Made by a program: the position numbers and the translations under genes. A stretch of 64,000 nt of DNA from Acidobacteriota bacterium (GTDB lineage: Bacteria; Acidobacteriota; Terriglobia; Terriglobales; Acidobacteriaceae): the NCBI GenBank assembly GCA_018268855.1, contig JAFDVR010000014.1, forward strand, positions 1 to 64,000. Reading direction: 5' to 3'. Shown here in pieces: positions 34,147 through 46,500 of this stretch. Under the pieces are notes generated by a model, which was not told where the DNA came from, made no database searches, and worked only from the letters and a program-made list of their open reading frames with translations. Each line of letters begins with the position of its first letter. Positions within the stretch are counted from its first letter, which is position 1.

Positions 34147-37100
34147 TTGAAGACCAGTGGCCGCAAAGCGCCCGCGCCTACATCTCTCCCATCCACTGCT
34201 GTGCTGGATAAGCCTGTGAAAACTGCTTCTGGCCGGAAAGCAAAGACTGCTTCCGATGCACCAGCGGACGCGTCTTCTTCGATCGCAGACTCGAAGACGC
34301 TGGACCTTTCCGTCCTGCTGACGACCCTGCGACGCATGAGGGATGGCGACTTTTCCGTGCGTCTGCCGAGCACATGGAGTGGACTGGAAGGCCGCATCGC
34401 CGACACGTTCAACGACATTGTGACGGCCAATGAGCAGATGGCCGGTGAGTTGACGCGCGTGGGACAGGTGGTGGGCAAGGAAGGCCGCACACGGCAGCGT
34501 GCGAGGTTCCAGCAGACACGCGGTTCGTGGGGAGCGATGGAAGCTTCCGTGAACACGCTGGTGGAAGATCTTCTGCGTCCCACGACGGAAGTGACACGCG
34601 CGATCGGCGCCGTGGCCCAGGGCAATCTAAACGAAACAGTGCGGCTGGACGTGGATGGACGTCCGCTGGAAGGCGAGTTCCTTCGTTCCGCCAAGATCGT
34701 GAACACGATGATTCAGCAGCTTGGCGTGTTCACGAGCGAAGTGACGCGTGTAGCCCGCGAAGTGGGTACTGACGGCAAGCTGGGCGGACAGGCGCAGGTG
34801 CCGGGTGTGGCCGGAACGTGGAAGGACCTTACCGATTCGGTCAACTCCATGGCCAGCAACCTGACCGGTCAGGTGCGCAACATCGCCGAGGTAGCCACGG
34901 CTGTGGCGAGCGGCGATTTGTCCCGCAAGATCACGGTGGATGTGCGCGGCGAGATTCTCCAGCTTAAAGAAGCCATCAACACCATGGTGGACCAGCTTCG
35001 CTCGTTCGCCTCGGAGGTGACGCGTGTGGCCCGCGAAGTGGGTACCGATGGCAAGCTGGGCGGACAGGCCGTGGTGCCGGGCGTTGCGGGAACGTGGAAG
35101 GACCTTACCGACTCGGTCAACTCCATGGCCAGCAATCTCACCGCGCAGGTGCGTAACATCGCCGAAGTGACGACCGCCGTGGCCCGTGGCGACCTTTCGC
35201 GCAAGATCACGGTAGACGTGAAGGGCGAAATTCTGGAGTTGAAGGACACCATCAACACGATGGTGGACCAGTTGAACGCGTTTGCCGGCGAAGTCACCCG
35301 CGTGGCCCGCGAAGTGGGTACGGAAGGCAAGCTCGGCGGACAGGCGCAGGTGCCGGGTGTTGGAGGAACGTGGAAAGACCTCACCGACAACGTAAACTTT
35401 ATGGCCTCGAACCTAACGGGCCAGGTACGTAATATCGCCGAGGTCGCGACGGCCATTGCCAATGGCGATCTTTCGCGCAAGATTACGGTGGACGTACGCG
35501 GCGAAATTCTCCAACTAAAAGAGACGCTGAACACGATGGTGGATCAGCTTAACCGCTTTGCCGGCGAGGTGACGCGCGTGGCCCGCGAGGTGGGAACGGA
35601 AGGGCGTCTCGGTGGACAGGCCAACGTGCCCGGTGTGGCGGGTACATGGAAGGACCTTACCGACTCAGTTAACTCGATGGCCGGAAACCTTACCGGTCAG
35701 GTGCGTAACATCGCCGAAGTGACGACCGCCGTGGCCCGCGGTGACTTGTCGCGCAAGATCACCGTGGACGTGAAGGGCGAAATTCTCGAACTGAAGAACA
35801 CCATCAATACGATGGTGGACCAGTTGAACGCCTTTGCCGCCGAAGTGACGCGCGTGGCCCGTGAAGTGGGAACGGAAGGCAAGCTCGGCGGACAGGCGCA
35901 GGTTCCGGGCGTCGGCGGAACGTGGAAAGATCTCACCGACAATGTGAACTTCATGGCCTCGAACCTTACGGGCCAGGTGCGTAACATCGCCGAAGTGGCC
36001 ACGGCCGTAGCCCGCGGCGATTTGTCGCGCAAGATCACGGTGGACGTGAAGGGCGAAATCCTGGAACTGAAAGACACCATGAACACCATGGTGGAACAGC
36101 TCAACGCATTTGCAGGCGAAGTGACGCGCGTGGCTCGCGAAGTAGGTACCGAAGGCAAACTGGGCGGACAGGCGCAGGTGCCGGGCGTGGCCGGAACGTG
36201 GAAAGATTTGACGGATTCGGTCAACGCCATGGCCGGAAATCTTACCGGTCAGGTGCGCAACATCGCGGAAGTTTCGACGGCCATCGCTTCGGGCGACTTA
36301 TCGAAGAAGATCACCGTGAACGTGTCGGGCGAAATTCTTCTGCTGAAAGACACCATCAACACGATGGTGGACCAGTTGAACGCCTTTGCCGGTGAAGTGA
36401 CGCGCGTGGCCCGCGAAGTGGGCACCGAAGGGCGTCTGGGTGGACAGGCCAACGTGCCCGGTGTGGCCGGAACGTGGAAGGATTTGACCGACTCGGTGAA
36501 CTCGATGGCCGGAAATCTTACGGGCCAGGTGCGTAACATCGCCGAAGTGACGACTGCCGTTGCCCGTGGTGACTTGTCGCGCAAGATCACCGTGGATGTG
36601 AAGGGCGAGATTCTTGAACTGAAGAACACCATCAACACGATGGTGGACCAGTTGAACGCCTTTGCCGGTGAAGTGACTCGTGTTGCTCGTGAAGTGGGTA
36701 CGGAAGGAAAACTGGGTGGGCAGGCGAACGTACCTGGTGTGGCCGGAACGTGGAAGGACCTTACCGACAACGTAAACTTCATGGCCTCGAACCTGACGGG
36801 CCAGGTGCGTAATATCGCCGAAGTCGCAACCGCTATCGCGAACGGCGATTTGTCGAAGAAGATTACGGTGGACGTGCGCGGTGAAATTCTTCAATTGAAA
36901 GAAACACTGAACACGATGGTCGAGCAGCTCCGCTCGTTCGCCGCCGAAGTGACGCGCGTGGCCCGCGAGGTGGGAACGGAAGGGCGTCTCGGTGGACAGG
37001 CCAACGTGCCCGGTGTGGCGGGAACGTGGGCCGATCTTACCGACTCAGTGAATGCGATGGCCGGCAACCTTACCGGTCAGGTACGTAACATCGCCGAGGT

Positions 37101-40100
37101 AACGACTGCCGTTGCTCGCGGCGATCTGTCGCGCAAGATTACGGTGGATGTAAAGGGAGAAATTCTTGAACTGAAGAACACCATCAACACGATGGTGGAC
37201 CAGTTGAACGCCTTTGCCGGTGAAGTGACGCGCGTGGCCCGCGAGGTGGGTACCGACGGCAAGCTGGGCGGACAGGCGCAGGTGCCCGGTGTAGCCGGAA
37301 CCTGGAAAGACCTTACCGACAATGTAAACGTGATGGCCACCAACCTTACCGAGCAGGTGCGCGGCATTGTGAAGGTGGTGACTGCCGTGGCGAACGGTGA
37401 GTTGACACAGAAGCTGACCGTGAATGCAAAGGGCGAAGTTGCCGCGCTTGCTGACACGATCAACAACATGACTGGAACACTGGCCACCTTTGCCGATCAG
37501 GTGACCACGGTTGCCCGCGAAGTGGGCGTGGAAGGCCGGCTTGGTGGACAGGCCAACGTGCCCGGCGCTGCCGGAACGTGGAAGGACCTTACCGGCAATG
37601 TGAACCTGTTGGCCGACAACCTGACCAACCAGGTGCGCGCGATTGCCGAAGTAGCTACGGCCGTGACGAAGGGCGATCTTACGCGTTCGATTCAGGTGGA
37701 AGCTTCGGGTGAGGTGGCCGAGCTGAAGGACAACATCAATACGATGATCGATAACCTTCGCCTCACCACCGATCGCAACAATGAGCAGGACTGGTTGAAG
37801 ACGAACCTTGCGCGCTTTACTGGTATGTTGCAAGGCCAGCGTGAACTGGGGACGGTGGGACGCACGCTCCTCTCTGAACTGGCCCCGCTGGTCAACGCGC
37901 AGCAGGGCCTCATCTACCAGATGGACGAAGAGGACGAAGGCGGCAATACGTTGAAGCTGCTCTCCGCTTATTCTTCTACTCCTGATGGACATCTGGAGCG
38001 CATTGAAATTGGCGAAGGGCTGGTGGGGCAGGTAGCGCGCGAGAAACGCCGCATGCTCATCCACGATCTGCCCGACGATACGATCCCGATTCGCTCGGGG
38101 TTGTTTCAGGCCAAGCCGCGCAATGTGATTGTGCTTCCTGTTTTGTTTGAAGACCGCGTGAAGGCTGTGATTGAACTGGCGACGCTGAACAACTTCACCG
38201 CATCTCATCTCGCTTTTCTGGAACAGCTCACCGCATCGATCGGTATCGTGCTGAACTCCATTGAAGCCACGATGCAGACGGAAGGCCTGCTGAAGCAGTC
38301 GCAGCAGCTTGCAACAGAGTTGCAGACGCAGCAGACGGAGCTGCAGACCACCAACGAGCAGTTGGCGCAGAAGGCGCAGCAGCTTGCCGAACAGAACGCC
38401 GAAGTGGAACGCAAGAACCAGGAGATCGAGCAGGCACGCCGCGCTCTGGAAGACAAGGCCAAGGAGCTGGCGCTTACGTCGAAGTACAAGTCGGAGTTTC
38501 TGGCCAACATGTCGCACGAGTTGCGCACGCCGCTCAACTCCATCCTTGTGCTTGGCCAGCAACTCACGGACAACCCGGAGGGCAATCTCACACCGAAGCA
38601 GGTCGAGTTTGCGCGTACGATCCATGGTGCGGGCACCGATCTGCTCAACCTGATCTCCGACATTCTGGATTTGTCGAAGATCGAATCGGGTACGGTTTCT
38701 GTGGAAGCCGAAGAAGTCTTCTTTGCCAGCCTGCTGGATGCGCTGGGCCGTCCGTTCCGTCACGAAGCGGAAAACCGCCGGGTGAACTTCGAGATCAACG
38801 CTTCGCCCAATCTGCCTCGCTCACTGGTTACAGACCAGAAGCGTGTGCAGCAGGTGTTGAAGAACCTGCTCTCGAATGCCTTCAAGTTCACAGAAAAAGG
38901 CATGGTGCAGTTGTCTGTTGCGCCGGTCACCTCTGGATGGAGCGAAGATCATCCTGTGCTGAATGGTGCAGGATCGGTGATTGCCTTCCAGGTGAAGGAT
39001 ACGGGCATCGGCATTCCGCAGGAGAAGCAGCGCATTATCTTTGAGGCTTTCCAGCAGGCGGATGCGGGCACCAGCCGCAAGTACGGCGGGACGGGGCTTG
39101 GCCTCGCGATCAGCCGCGAACTTGCGGGCCTGCTGGGCGGCGAGATTCAATTGCGCAGCACGCCGGGAGAGGGCAGCACGTTTACGCTGTTCATTCCGCA
39201 GACTTACGTAGGCGCGACCGCTGCGGTGATGGCGCTGCCGGAGAAGGCATCTTCCGGACGCGCCTATCCGGGGCTGCAACTCTCCGTAGTGACGGAGCAG
39301 ATTGCCGATCGCGTGGACGATGATCGCGATGACATTGCTCCGGACGACAACACGCTGCTGATCGTGGAAGACGATCCGCATTATGCGCGTGTGTTGAAGG
39401 ACATGGCCCGCGATAAAGGTTTCAAAGTGCTGGTAGCCATGCGCGGACAGGAGGCGCTGACGCTGGCGCGCGAGTTCCAGCCGAAGGCGGTCTCCCTGGA
39501 TGTCTTTTTACCGGACATGCTGGGCTGGGCAGTGCTGAACCATCTGAAGCAGGACCCGCACACGCGGCATATCCCTGTACAGATGCTGACGATGGATGAG
39601 GACCGTCATCACGGCTTGTCGCGCGGCGCGTTTGCCTATGTGCAGAAGCCGACGACGCCGGAAGATCTCGATGGGGCACTTGGCCGCATTAAGGAGTACG
39701 CCGGAGACCGCCGCAAGCGGCTGCTTATTGTGGAAGACAATCCTGCTGAGCAATTCACTATCCGGGAACTGCTCGGCCACGACGATATCGATCTGGAAGT
39801 GGTGGATAATGGCGAAGCCGCCCTGGCTGCGGTGAATGCGGAGAAGTACGATTGCGTGGTGCTGGACCTCCGGCTGCCGGACATGTCGGGCTTCGATGTG
39901 CTGGAACGCATTCACGAAAATCCGGCGCTGGCTGAACTCCCTGTAGTGGTCTTTACAGGCAAGGACCTTTCGCCCGAAGAAGATGCCCGTCTGCATACGC
40001 TGGCGCGCAGCGTGGTGGTGAAAGATGTGGAGTCGCCGGAGCGTTTGCTAGATGAGACGGCGCTCTTTCTGCATCGCGTGGTCAGCGATCTGCCAATAGA

Positions 40101-40518
40101 AAAGCAGAAGATGCTTGACCGCCTGCACCGATCCGATGAAGCGCTGGTGGGCAAGAAGGTGCTGGTCGTGGATGACGACGTTCGCAACATTTTTGCCTTG
40201 AGCAGTGTGCTGGAGCGGCGTGGCATGATCGTGCTCACCGCCGGCACAGGGCGCGAAGCAATCGATCTGCTGGAATCCACGCCGGACATTGCCATCGTAT
40301 TAATGGACATCATGATGCCGGAGATGGATGGATACGAGACGATGCAGGTGATCCGCCAGAATGCAGAGTTCCGCCGGCTGCCTATCATTGCGCTGACTGC
40401 GAAGGCCATGAAGGGCGATCGCGAGAAGTGTTTGGAAGCGGGCGCTTCGGAGTACATGGCGAAACCAGTGAACACCGACCAACTTCTGTCCGGACTGCGG
40501 ACATGGCTGCACAGGTAA
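34147..40518 (+). CDS. Giant soluble poly-HAMP hybrid histidine kinase with three receiver domains
   Basis: The 2,123-residue protein has no signal peptide or membrane helix, so it is cytoplasmic. Residues about 55-192 hold two diverged HAMP units. Residues 193-1204 hold eleven 92-residue HAMP-plus-linker repeats (each with [42 protein letters not shown]). A GAF domain (about 1215-1375) and a Gln-rich coiled coil (about 1380-1440) precede the kinase: H1457 in [11 protein letters not shown]1577 in [13 protein letters not shown]1618 in DTGIGI, GTGLGL. Three receivers follow with phosphorylation sites D1785, D1907 and D2054. The layout recalls fungal group III (Nik1) kinases and bacterial relatives, which respond to osmotic or mechanical-type signals. 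The next kinase gene starts one base after its stop. Confidence 0.93.
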   Translation: MKTSGRKAPAPTSLPSTAVLDKPVKTASGRKAKTASDAPADASSSIADSKTLDLSVLLTTLRRMRDGDFSVRLPSTWSGLEGRIADTFNDIVTANEQMAGELTRVGQVVGKEGRTRQRARFQQTRGSWGAMEASVNTLVEDLLRPTTEVTRAIGAVAQGNLNETVRLDVDGRPLEGEFLRSAKIVNTMIQQLGVFTSEVTRVAREVGTDGKLGGQAQVPGVAGTWKDLTDSVNSMASNLTGQVRNIAEVATAVASGDLSRKITVDVRGEILQLKEAINTMVDQLRSFASEVTRVAREVGTDGKLGGQAVVPGVAGTWKDLTDSVNSMASNLTAQVRNIAEVTTAVARGDLSRKITVDVKGEILELKDTINTMVDQLNAFAGEVTRVAREVGTEGKLGGQAQVPGVGGTWKDLTDNVNFMASNLTGQVRNIAEVATAIANGDLSRKITVDVRGEILQLKETLNTMVDQLNRFAGEVTRVAREVGTEGRLGGQANVPGVAGTWKDLTDSVNSMAGNLTGQVRNIAEVTTAVARGDLSRKITVDVKGEILELKNTINTMVDQLNAFAAEVTRVAREVGTEGKLGGQAQVPGVGGTWKDLTDNVNFMASNLTGQVRNIAEVATAVARGDLSRKITVDVKGEILELKDTMNTMVEQLNAFAGEVTRVAREVGTEGKLGGQAQVPGVAGTWKDLTDSVNAMAGNLTGQVRNIAEVSTAIASGDLSKKITVNVSGEILLLKDTINTMVDQLNAFAGEVTRVAREVGTEGRLGGQANVPGVAGTWKDLTDSVNSMAGNLTGQVRNIAEVTTAVARGDLSRKITVDVKGEILELKNTINTMVDQLNAFAGEVTRVAREVGTEGKLGGQANVPGVAGTWKDLTDNVNFMASNLTGQVRNIAEVATAIANGDLSKKITVDVRGEILQLKETLNTMVEQLRSFAAEVTRVAREVGTEGRLGGQANVPGVAGTWADLTDSVNAMAGNLTGQVRNIAEVTTAVARGDLSRKITVDVKGEILELKNTINTMVDQLNAFAGEVTRVAREVGTDGKLGGQAQVPGVAGTWKDLTDNVNVMATNLTEQVRGIVKVVTAVANGELTQKLTVNAKGEVAALADTINNMTGTLATFADQVTTVAREVGVEGRLGGQANVPGAAGTWKDLTGNVNLLADNLTNQVRAIAEVATAVTKGDLTRSIQVEASGEVAELKDNINTMIDNLRLTTDRNNEQDWLKTNLARFTGMLQGQRELGTVGRTLLSELAPLVNAQQGLIYQMDEEDEGGNTLKLLSAYSSTPDGHLERIEIGEGLVGQVAREKRRMLIHDLPDDTIPIRSGLFQAKPRNVIVLPVLFEDRVKAVIELATLNNFTASHLAFLEQLTASIGIVLNSIEATMQTEGLLKQSQQLATELQTQQTELQTTNEQLAQKAQQLAEQNAEVERKNQEIEQARRALEDKAKELALTSKYKSEFLANMSHELRTPLNSILVLGQQLTDNPEGNLTPKQVEFARTIHGAGTDLLNLISDILDLSKIESGTVSVEAEEVFFASLLDALGRPFRHEAENRRVNFEINASPNLPRSLVTDQKRVQQVLKNLLSNAFKFTEKGMVQLSVAPVTSGWSEDHPVLNGAGSVIAFQVKDTGIGIPQEKQRIIFEAFQQADAGTSRKYGGTGLGLAISRELAGLLGGEIQLRSTPGEGSTFTLFIPQTYVGATAAVMALPEKASSGRAYPGLQLSVVTEQIADRVDDDRDDIAPDDNTLLIVEDDPHYARVLKDMARDKGFKVLVAMRGQEALTLAREFQPKAVSLDVFLPDMLGWAVLNHLKQDPHTRHIPVQMLTMDEDRHHGLSRGAFAYVQKPTTPEDLDGALGRIKEYAGDRRKRLLIVEDNPAEQFTIRELLGHDDIDLEVVDNGEAALAAVNAEKYDCVVLDLRLPDMSGFDVLERIHENPALAELPVVVFTGKDLSPEEDARLHTLARSVVVKDVESPERLLDETALFLHRVVSDLPIEKQKMLDRLHRSDEALVGKKVLVVDDDVRNIFALSSVLERRGMIVLTAGTGREAIDLLESTPDIAIVLMDIMMPEMDGYETMQVIRQNAEFRRLPIIALTAKAMKGDREKCLEAGASEYMAKPVNTDQLLSGLRTWLHR
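34723..37758 (+). repeat. Eleven in-frame tandem repeats of 276 bp (HAMP array)
   Basis: Eleven units of exactly 92 codons run without insertion or deletion. Units 4 and 7 differ by one residue in 92. Units with DNVNFMAS (3, 5, 8) alternate in part with units carrying DSVNSMAG or DSVNAMAG (4, 6, 7, 9), suggesting past duplication of two-unit blocks. The last two units are the most diverged. Confidence 0.95.
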
Positions 40519-40519
40519 A

Positions 40520-42529
40520 ATGACTCAGCCGCCGATGCTCAATCCGATGCCAGTACCGCACACGCTGCCGCAGGTAGCCGCCAGCGAGCCAGCGCGTGAG
40601 CCGGTCACCATTCTGATGGTGGACGATCAACCTGCAAAGCTGCTGAGTTATGAGGTCATCCTCAAGGACCTTGGCGAGCGGCTGGTGAAGGCGACCTCCG
40701 GCCGCGACGCTCTCGATCATCTGCTGAGATCTGATGTGGCGGTGGTCCTGATGGACGTGAGTATGCCGGAGATCGATGGTTTTGAACTCGCGGACATGAT
40801 GCGGCAGCATCCGCGCTTTCAAAAGACGCCAATCATCTTCGTCTCTGCCGTACACCTGACGGAAGTGGACCGCATTCGCGGCTACCAAAGCGGCGCAGTG
40901 GACTACATCTCCGTCCCTGTGATTCCCGAAGTGTTGCGCGCGAAGGTGAGCGTGTTTGCCGAACTGCATCGCAAGACGCGGCAGTTGCAGGAACTGAATC
41001 GCGAGCTGGAAGAACGGGTGGCGGAACGCAGTGAAGAATTGCGCGTGGCCAATGGGCAGTTGCAGCAGCGCGTGGCCGAGTTGGAATCGATCATGCAGGT
41101 ATTGCCGGTAGGCGTTGCCGTGGCACACGATCCGGCATGCGCGGTGGTGACAGGCAATGCTGCCGCGAGCGAGATTCTTGGCATGAAGCAGGGCGACAAT
41201 CTTGCTGCCGTGGCCCTGGCTACGCCTTCTGAAGTGGTGGAAGATGGAGCTTCTTTGCCCACAGCCACTCCGCTGGAGATGGCCATCAAGCGAGGCAAAC
41301 CGACGGGCACGATGGAGATCCGGCTGACTCCAAAAGATCAGGAGCCGCGTACACTGTTGACCAACGCTTCTCCGCTCTTTGACGAAGAAGGAAATATATG
41401 TGGCGCGGTAGGTGCGTTTCTCGACATCAGTGAACAGAAGAACCTTGAAGAAGCCCTGCGCGAGCGTGCCGAGTTGTTGGAGCTCGCCACGGAAGCGATT
41501 ATGGTGCACGACCGCGAGGGCACCATTCGTTTTTGGAATGCAGGCGCGGAAGCGTTATATGGATGGACCCGCGAAGATGCCTGCGGGAAACGATCGCAAG
41601 AGTTGTTGCAGACGGAGTTTCCTGAATCTCTGGATGCAGTAAATGCTGAGTTGACCAGATCTGGCCGATGGGAAGGCAATCTTAGACATACGACAAAAGA
41701 TGGACGCGAGCTTGTGGTCGCCAGCCGCCAGGCACTAAAGAAGAACAGTGCCGTGGTGCTCGCCATCAATCGCGACATTACCGCCGAGCTCGCCGCAGGA
41801 GAAGCCTTAAAACGCAGCGACCGGCTGGCCGCGATGGGCAAGCTGGCGGGCATTGTGGCGCATGAGATCAACAATCCGCTGGAAGCGATCACGAACGCGT
41901 TCTATCTGCTGAACCTGCATCCTTCTCTGGATGATGAGGCGCGCTATTACGCAAAGATGGCGGAGCAGGAGTTAGCGCGTGTTTCGCACATTACGAGGCA
42001 GACGCTCAGTTTCTATCGCGAGTCGCAGCAGGCTATTCCGATCTCTATCTCCACCCTGCTGGACGATGTGCTGGAGTTACAGAACCGTCCCATGCAGATG
42101 GGCAAGATTTCACTGGATAAGCGTTACAACGTTCACATACCTGTACACGGCTTTCCTGTGGAGCTGAAGCAGGTATTCATGAACCTGATCGGCAATTCTA
42201 TCCAGGCCATGCCGGAAGGTGGCCGTCTGCGTGTGCGGGTAAAGCGCGCTGCACGCGGTCCGGGAAGGACGCCAGGGCTGCACATAAGCATCTGCGACAC
42301 AGGATGCGGCATCAAGCCAGATCACGCGAAACGTCTGTTTGAACCTTTCTTTTCGACCAAGTCGACGAAAGGGACCGGACTTGGCCTATGGATCAGCAAA
42401 GGCATTATTGAGAAACACGACGGCACCCTTCGCTTCCGAACACACTTTGGCGCGTCAGGAACCACAACATGCTTCCAGATCTTTATTCCAACGCACGAAC
42501 CAATCGTGCAACGTAACGAACCTGCATAA
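40520..42529 (+). CDS. Hybrid sensor histidine kinase (receiver-coiled coil-PAS-PAS-kinase)
   Basis: The 669-residue soluble protein opens with a receiver domain (residues 29-150: ILMVDDQPAKLL, phosphorylation site D79 in VVLMDVSMPEIDG). A coiled coil (about 155-190, ELNRELEERVAERSEELRV) leads to two PAS domains (about 193-305 and 315-430: TEAIMVHDREGTIRFWNAGA, ALYGWTREDACG). The kinase has H448 in GIVAHEINNPLEAI, followed by LIGNSIQAMPEGG, DTGCGI and GTGLGLWIS. A receiver placed before PAS/kinase domains commonly relays phosphate from another kinase. Because the gene begins one base after the poly-HAMP kinase, the two are co-translated and probably form a phosphorelay. No DNA-binding output is attached. 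Confidence 0.92.
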   Translation: MTQPPMLNPMPVPHTLPQVAASEPAREPVTILMVDDQPAKLLSYEVILKDLGERLVKATSGRDALDHLLRSDVAVVLMDVSMPEIDGFELADMMRQHPRFQKTPIIFVSAVHLTEVDRIRGYQSGAVDYISVPVIPEVLRAKVSVFAELHRKTRQLQELNRELEERVAERSEELRVANGQLQQRVAELESIMQVLPVGVAVAHDPACAVVTGNAAASEILGMKQGDNLAAVALATPSEVVEDGASLPTATPLEMAIKRGKPTGTMEIRLTPKDQEPRTLLTNASPLFDEEGNICGAVGAFLDISEQKNLEEALRERAELLELATEAIMVHDREGTIRFWNAGAEALYGWTREDACGKRSQELLQTEFPESLDAVNAELTRSGRWEGNLRHTTKDGRELVVASRQALKKNSAVVLAINRDITAELAAGEALKRSDRLAAMGKLAGIVAHEINNPLEAITNAFYLLNLHPSLDDEARYYAKMAEQELARVSHITRQTLSFYRESQQAIPISISTLLDDVLELQNRPMQMGKISLDKRYNVHIPVHGFPVELKQVFMNLIGNSIQAMPEGGRLRVRVKRAARGPGRTPGLHISICDTGCGIKPDHAKRLFEPFFSTKSTKGTGLGLWISKGIIEKHDGTLRFRTHFGASGTTTCFQIFIPTHEPIVQRNEPA

Positions 42530-42616
42530 GCAGAGCAGTATGCGCAGGCCCTATGACTTGCGCTCTTGTAAACTTTTCTGACCTTGGATTGTATTTCTGG
42601 GGATTGTATTTTCTGG

Positions 42617-43006
42617 ATGTCCGCACAGAAGCCGAGCCCGCACGACGTAGATCAGTTCATTCTGGATGAGATCGACAGCGTTCCCCACCTGGAGGCGCTC
42701 CTTCTTCTATGGAGGAAGCAGCCCCGCGCGTGTTCTGTAGAGGAGATGGCCAAAGAGCTGTTCATACCCGCGGTGCGCGCTGCCGGCGTGATGCACGATC
42801 TGGTGCAGAGAAATTTGATCGTAGAAGAGGATGGAGCGCGCTTTCGCTTCGATACGGAGTCGGAAAAGCGCAGCGCCCTAATTGAGGCGGTAGACGAAAC
42901 TTACCGCCGCGAACTGGTTCGTATCTCTAAAATGATTCATTCCAATGCGACGTCGCCCATGCGAGAATTTGCGCGTGCGTTCGACTTCAGAAAACGGGGA
43001 CAGTAA
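42617..43006 (+). CDS. Small winged-helix-like protein, function unknown
   Basis: The 129-residue protein begins MSAQKPSPHDVDQFILDEID. Residues about 15-90 have the pattern of a winged helix: VPHLEALLLLWRKQPR, VEEMAKELFIPAVRAAGVMHDLVQR and a beta-hairpin (LIVEEDGARFRFD). The tail is helical. It has no other recognised motif, so DNA binding or use as a protein-interaction domain are both possible. ATG 42617 is preceded by a weak purine stretch; a start at 42584 would add a Cys-rich, unlikely leader. It is 87 bases after the second kinase gene, and its stop directly precedes the ATG of a small membrane protein, so the run is probably one operon. Confidence 0.72.
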   Translation: MSAQKPSPHDVDQFILDEIDSVPHLEALLLLWRKQPRACSVEEMAKELFIPAVRAAGVMHDLVQRNLIVEEDGARFRFDTESEKRSALIEAVDETYRRELVRISKMIHSNATSPMREFARAFDFRKRGQ

Positions 43007-43282
43007 ATGGCGGCCGGACTTGTCTACCTGCTGGGGGCTGTCGTAACGCTGGCATGCGGTGTGATGCTGTTTCGCGGTTATCTTCGATCGCGAAGACGAC
43101 TCCTGCTATGGAGCGGCGTGTGCTTTTGCACACTTGCCGTATCGCACACACTGCTCTTTATCGATCTGGTGATTCTGCCTAAGGAGATCGACCTTTACTT
43201 CTGGCGATTGATTACCGCGGCACTAGCCATGATGCTGCTCGTCTATGGGTTGATCTGGGAAGGAGAGTCTTCGGATGATTAA
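43007..43282 (+). CDS. Small membrane protein, DUF5985-like
   Basis: The 91-residue protein has three hydrophobic helices (LVYLLGAVVTLACGVMLF, LLLWSGVCFCTLAVSHTLLF and a third around ITAALAMMLLVYGLIW), with a basic loop RGYLRSRRRL between the first two. It resembles short membrane proteins labelled DUF5985; I give that name with reserve. Its ATG immediately follows the upstream TAA and its end overlaps the next gene by eight bases. Function unknown; the position after two hybrid kinases suggests a role as membrane partner or output of that signalling set. Confidence 0.72.
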   Translation: MAAGLVYLLGAVVTLACGVMLFRGYLRSRRRLLLWSGVCFCTLAVSHTLLFIDLVILPKEIDLYFWRLITAALAMMLLVYGLIWEGESSDD

Positions 43283-43538
43283 TGGTTTCCTACTCGGCAT
43301 CATCGCAATCACATCTCTGATCGCAGCCGTCTTTTTTCTCAAATACTGGAAACGTACAGAAGACTTTTTGTTTCTCGCTTTTGCGCTCGCGTTTGCTATT
43401 GAAGCGGTAAACCGCACTGCCATTCTCTTTGTGGAGCACCCTAACGAAGGCAGTCCGTGGATCTACGTGGTGCGTTTGTGCGCGTTTCTCATTATTCTGA
43501 TCGCAATTATTCGTAAGAATTACAGTTCTTCGCGCTAA
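43275..43538 (+). CDS. Small membrane protein, second DUF5985-like copy
   Basis: The 87-residue protein repeats the plan of its neighbour: a first helix LLGIIAITSLIAAVFFL, the basic loop KYWKRTEDF, then LAFALAFAIEAVNRTAILFV and a last helix with RLCAFLIILIAII. The loop RTED-FLFLAFALAF matches RSRRRLLLWSGVCF in place, so the two genes look like an old duplication. They overlap by eight bases and could form a heterodimer. The gene ends 15 bases before the 3' end of the convergent DUF5107/TPR gene. Function unknown. Confidence 0.72.
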   Translation: MINGFLLGIIAITSLIAAVFFLKYWKRTEDFLFLAFALAFAIEAVNRTAILFVEHPNEGSPWIYVVRLCAFLIILIAIIRKNYSSSR

Positions 43539-43553
43539 GAATGCGCAGGCCAT

Positions 43554-46500
43554 TTATGAGAGCGCCTGCATCAGACCGAGCGCGTCCATTTGATTGGGAT
43601 CTTCCTTCAATAGCTCGCCCAACTGCATCTTTGCTTCTGCGATGTTCCCCAGACCTACATTCGCTTGCGCCAGGAGCAATGCGGCCTGCCTGTTTTTGCG
43701 TGCTTGTATGTCTTCATGGAAGAGCAGCAGCGTAGGCAGTGAGGTGGCAAAGTAATCGATCTTCGCCGGCTTCTGCTGCATCGTGCGGGCATGCTCCGCG
43801 ATCTTGGCAAAGAGAGTGTTCGCCTCGTCGCTGCGGCCAAGCGCGTTTAGGGCCAGCGCGCTCCAATAAGTATTGTTCGACACCTCACTCACAGCCATGT
43901 TTTGAAAATCGCCTTGCTTGCTGGCCGCCAGCGTGTAGAAGTGCTGCGCGCGGTCTGCTTCGCCCGCTGCGCTGTACGCCTGACCGAGACGGTAGAACAG
44001 TTCGCTCCGGTTCGCGAGCAGATGGAAGGTTTCGCCGAGGTGATGCGGTGGGGTGAGCGCTGTTTCGAGCGCGGCCACAGCACCATATGCATTTCCATGA
44101 GCAAGAAGTTTTTTCGCAATCAAAATCTGCGCACGCTCAAACTGCGCAAGTACCAGACCCTCTCCGCCTTCCCACGGCTGAAAGGTGCGCTGCAACACCT
44201 CCAACGCGCGCTCCGACTGATTGCGCTGGTTGTAGAGTGTTGCGAGTTCCACGGAGAGATCGTCGCGCTGCCCGATGAGATCACGATGTTCTTCAAATGC
44301 ACGCAAACGTTCTTCCGCGAATACTCCGGCGCGCTTCCACAACTGATCGCGCTCATACAACAACCGCCCGCTGCGCGGATTTGCAGCGAAAGCATTCTCA
44401 TACGCGCGAAGCGCTGCCGCTTTGTCATGCCGGACATTAAAGTACGCAATGCCCAGGTTGCGCTGCGCGATGGAGTAGCACGCATCGTCCGCCGGTGTGC
44501 GTTCCCACAGCGCAATCGCCTCTTCGTAACGCTCGCGATCGTAAAACATGGTGCCAAGATAGAACGCAGCGCGATGGTCTTCCGGATGTTCGCGTAACGT
44601 CTTCTCCAAAAGAGTCATTTCATCAAGGCGATTTGGGAAACAGTAATCCGGTCGCGCAGAGGCAGACTGCTGAGCCGTTTCTTCCGCTCGCTTGTGATCC
44701 CCCAGCGCGCGATGCACACGCGCCAACGCATACAGAAGCATCGGTCCCGCGCCATTATTCTCTGTAGGCGCATATGGATGTTGCAGCACGCGCAGCGCAT
44801 CACCCCACAATCCAGTCCGTATCAGATCAAACACAAGATCGAGCCTGTCCTGGCCAACGGCAGGCACCGCTCCACTCGCAAGATACTGCGCCCATCCATA
44901 CAACGCGTCATAACTAAGTGTTTCATCCAGCAAGCGCTGAGCAGCACTCCCATTACCCACCGCACGATAGGCAACCACCCGCAGACAACGCGCCTGCAAA
45001 TGCTGCGCTTCAGCCTGCAAACATTTTTGCGTGTGGGCCAGCACAGAAGCCCACTTGCCCTCACGCGCATCCATCGCCGCAAGCGCATAGAACGCAGGCG
45101 TACGCCAAGCCGCATTCCACGTCGACTTATAAAACGCAGCGTAAGCCTCTTCCCATCTCTCCTGATGCCGCAGCGTTACGCCAAGCTGGTAAGACGCCTC
45201 GCCGTCATAAGGATTCGCATTGCGCAAAGTGAGCCTCTGAATCGCCGCGCGAAAATGCTCCTCCGCCTGCACAAATTCACCGCGCCGCAGATGCCATCCA
45301 CCTATCGCAACGTGGCACCGCGCATCGCCCGCATCGCGTCGCAGCGCCTCGCGCCAGTACGGTTCCGGCGAACGCGTGGCATGGCGATACTGCTGCAAGT
45401 GCAGTCCTGTGAGATACAGTTCATCGTTGCTCGCAATCTCTTCCGGCGCAGCAGGTTCCGTGGCAACTTCCAGCGAAGGAGCAGCAATGACTTCTCCGGG
45501 CGCATAGAAAAGTATCTCTTCCTCACCCGCATACAGCGTTAGACACAGATCGCTCTCCACCACTCCCTGCGGCAATGTAATTTCGGCAACAAGTGGATCG
45601 CCAACCGAAATCGCCTGTTTCCACGACGCAATCTCCCGTCCCGCTGCATCCAGCACAACAAGCGCGTCTTCACAGTCTGCCGTAACGCACACACCCACAT
45701 GTACCTTCGCGCCTTCCACGCGCAGACTCATCGCGGCGGAAACATTGGCCGCTTGCGGCACACCAATCCTGCGAATGGGATACCAATACTGCTCAAAGCT
45801 GCGGCCCTCTCCCGGCGCCAGCCAGGAGAAGTCCGGCTGATTGTCGGTGTATACACCTGCCATCAATTCGATGTATGGTCCATCGTCATCCGTGAGCGCG
45901 CGGTCCCAGCTATAGCCGAACTCGTGATTGCCCCACGTCCACTGCTTCTTGCCCGGCGAGATGTGATGGTTCGCCACATGCACCAGACCTGCATCCGCTG
46001 CATGATCGTATCCGCCGAGAAAGTCGCCCGCGCTCGACGTAATCATGTAACTCGTGGGTACAGGAATGTTGGCGTACCAGCCGAGATCATCCGCAGCATA
46101 AGAACCCTCCGGACGGAAGTGTTGCGGCTGTTCGTGCTCAGGCACACCTTCGATTGCTCGTTGCGCATAGTCCACGCCGTAGTACGGTCGATCGCTGTGC
46201 GGATACGCCGTAATCGCACGCCGCGCATGGTCGGCAACATAACGCACGTCCGGCGGAAAGAACGACTGATACTTCTCATGCACGCGCGTCGCTACATTCG
46301 CCCACCACAAAAACGTCTGCGTCTGCTCCGTCGCGTTATAAAGACGCACCCGCAACTCCACCACGGCGCGCCCTGGCCGCAGGCAAACTCCATGCATGCC
46401 CTTAAGGTGCGATAGCGCATCCTGCTGACTGCACCACACCGTCACCGATCCATCTTCGTCCCGCTCGATAAACGTATCGACAGGCATGAAGGTGTTGGGA

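Noticed and set aside
34723..37758. CRISPR-like regular repetition
   Set aside because: The unit is 276 bp, coding and in frame, with no unique spacers; it is a HAMP array.
37045..38763. A 572-codon frame on the - strand
   Set aside because: It lies opposite the HAMP repeats, and its own repetition is only the mirror of that array.
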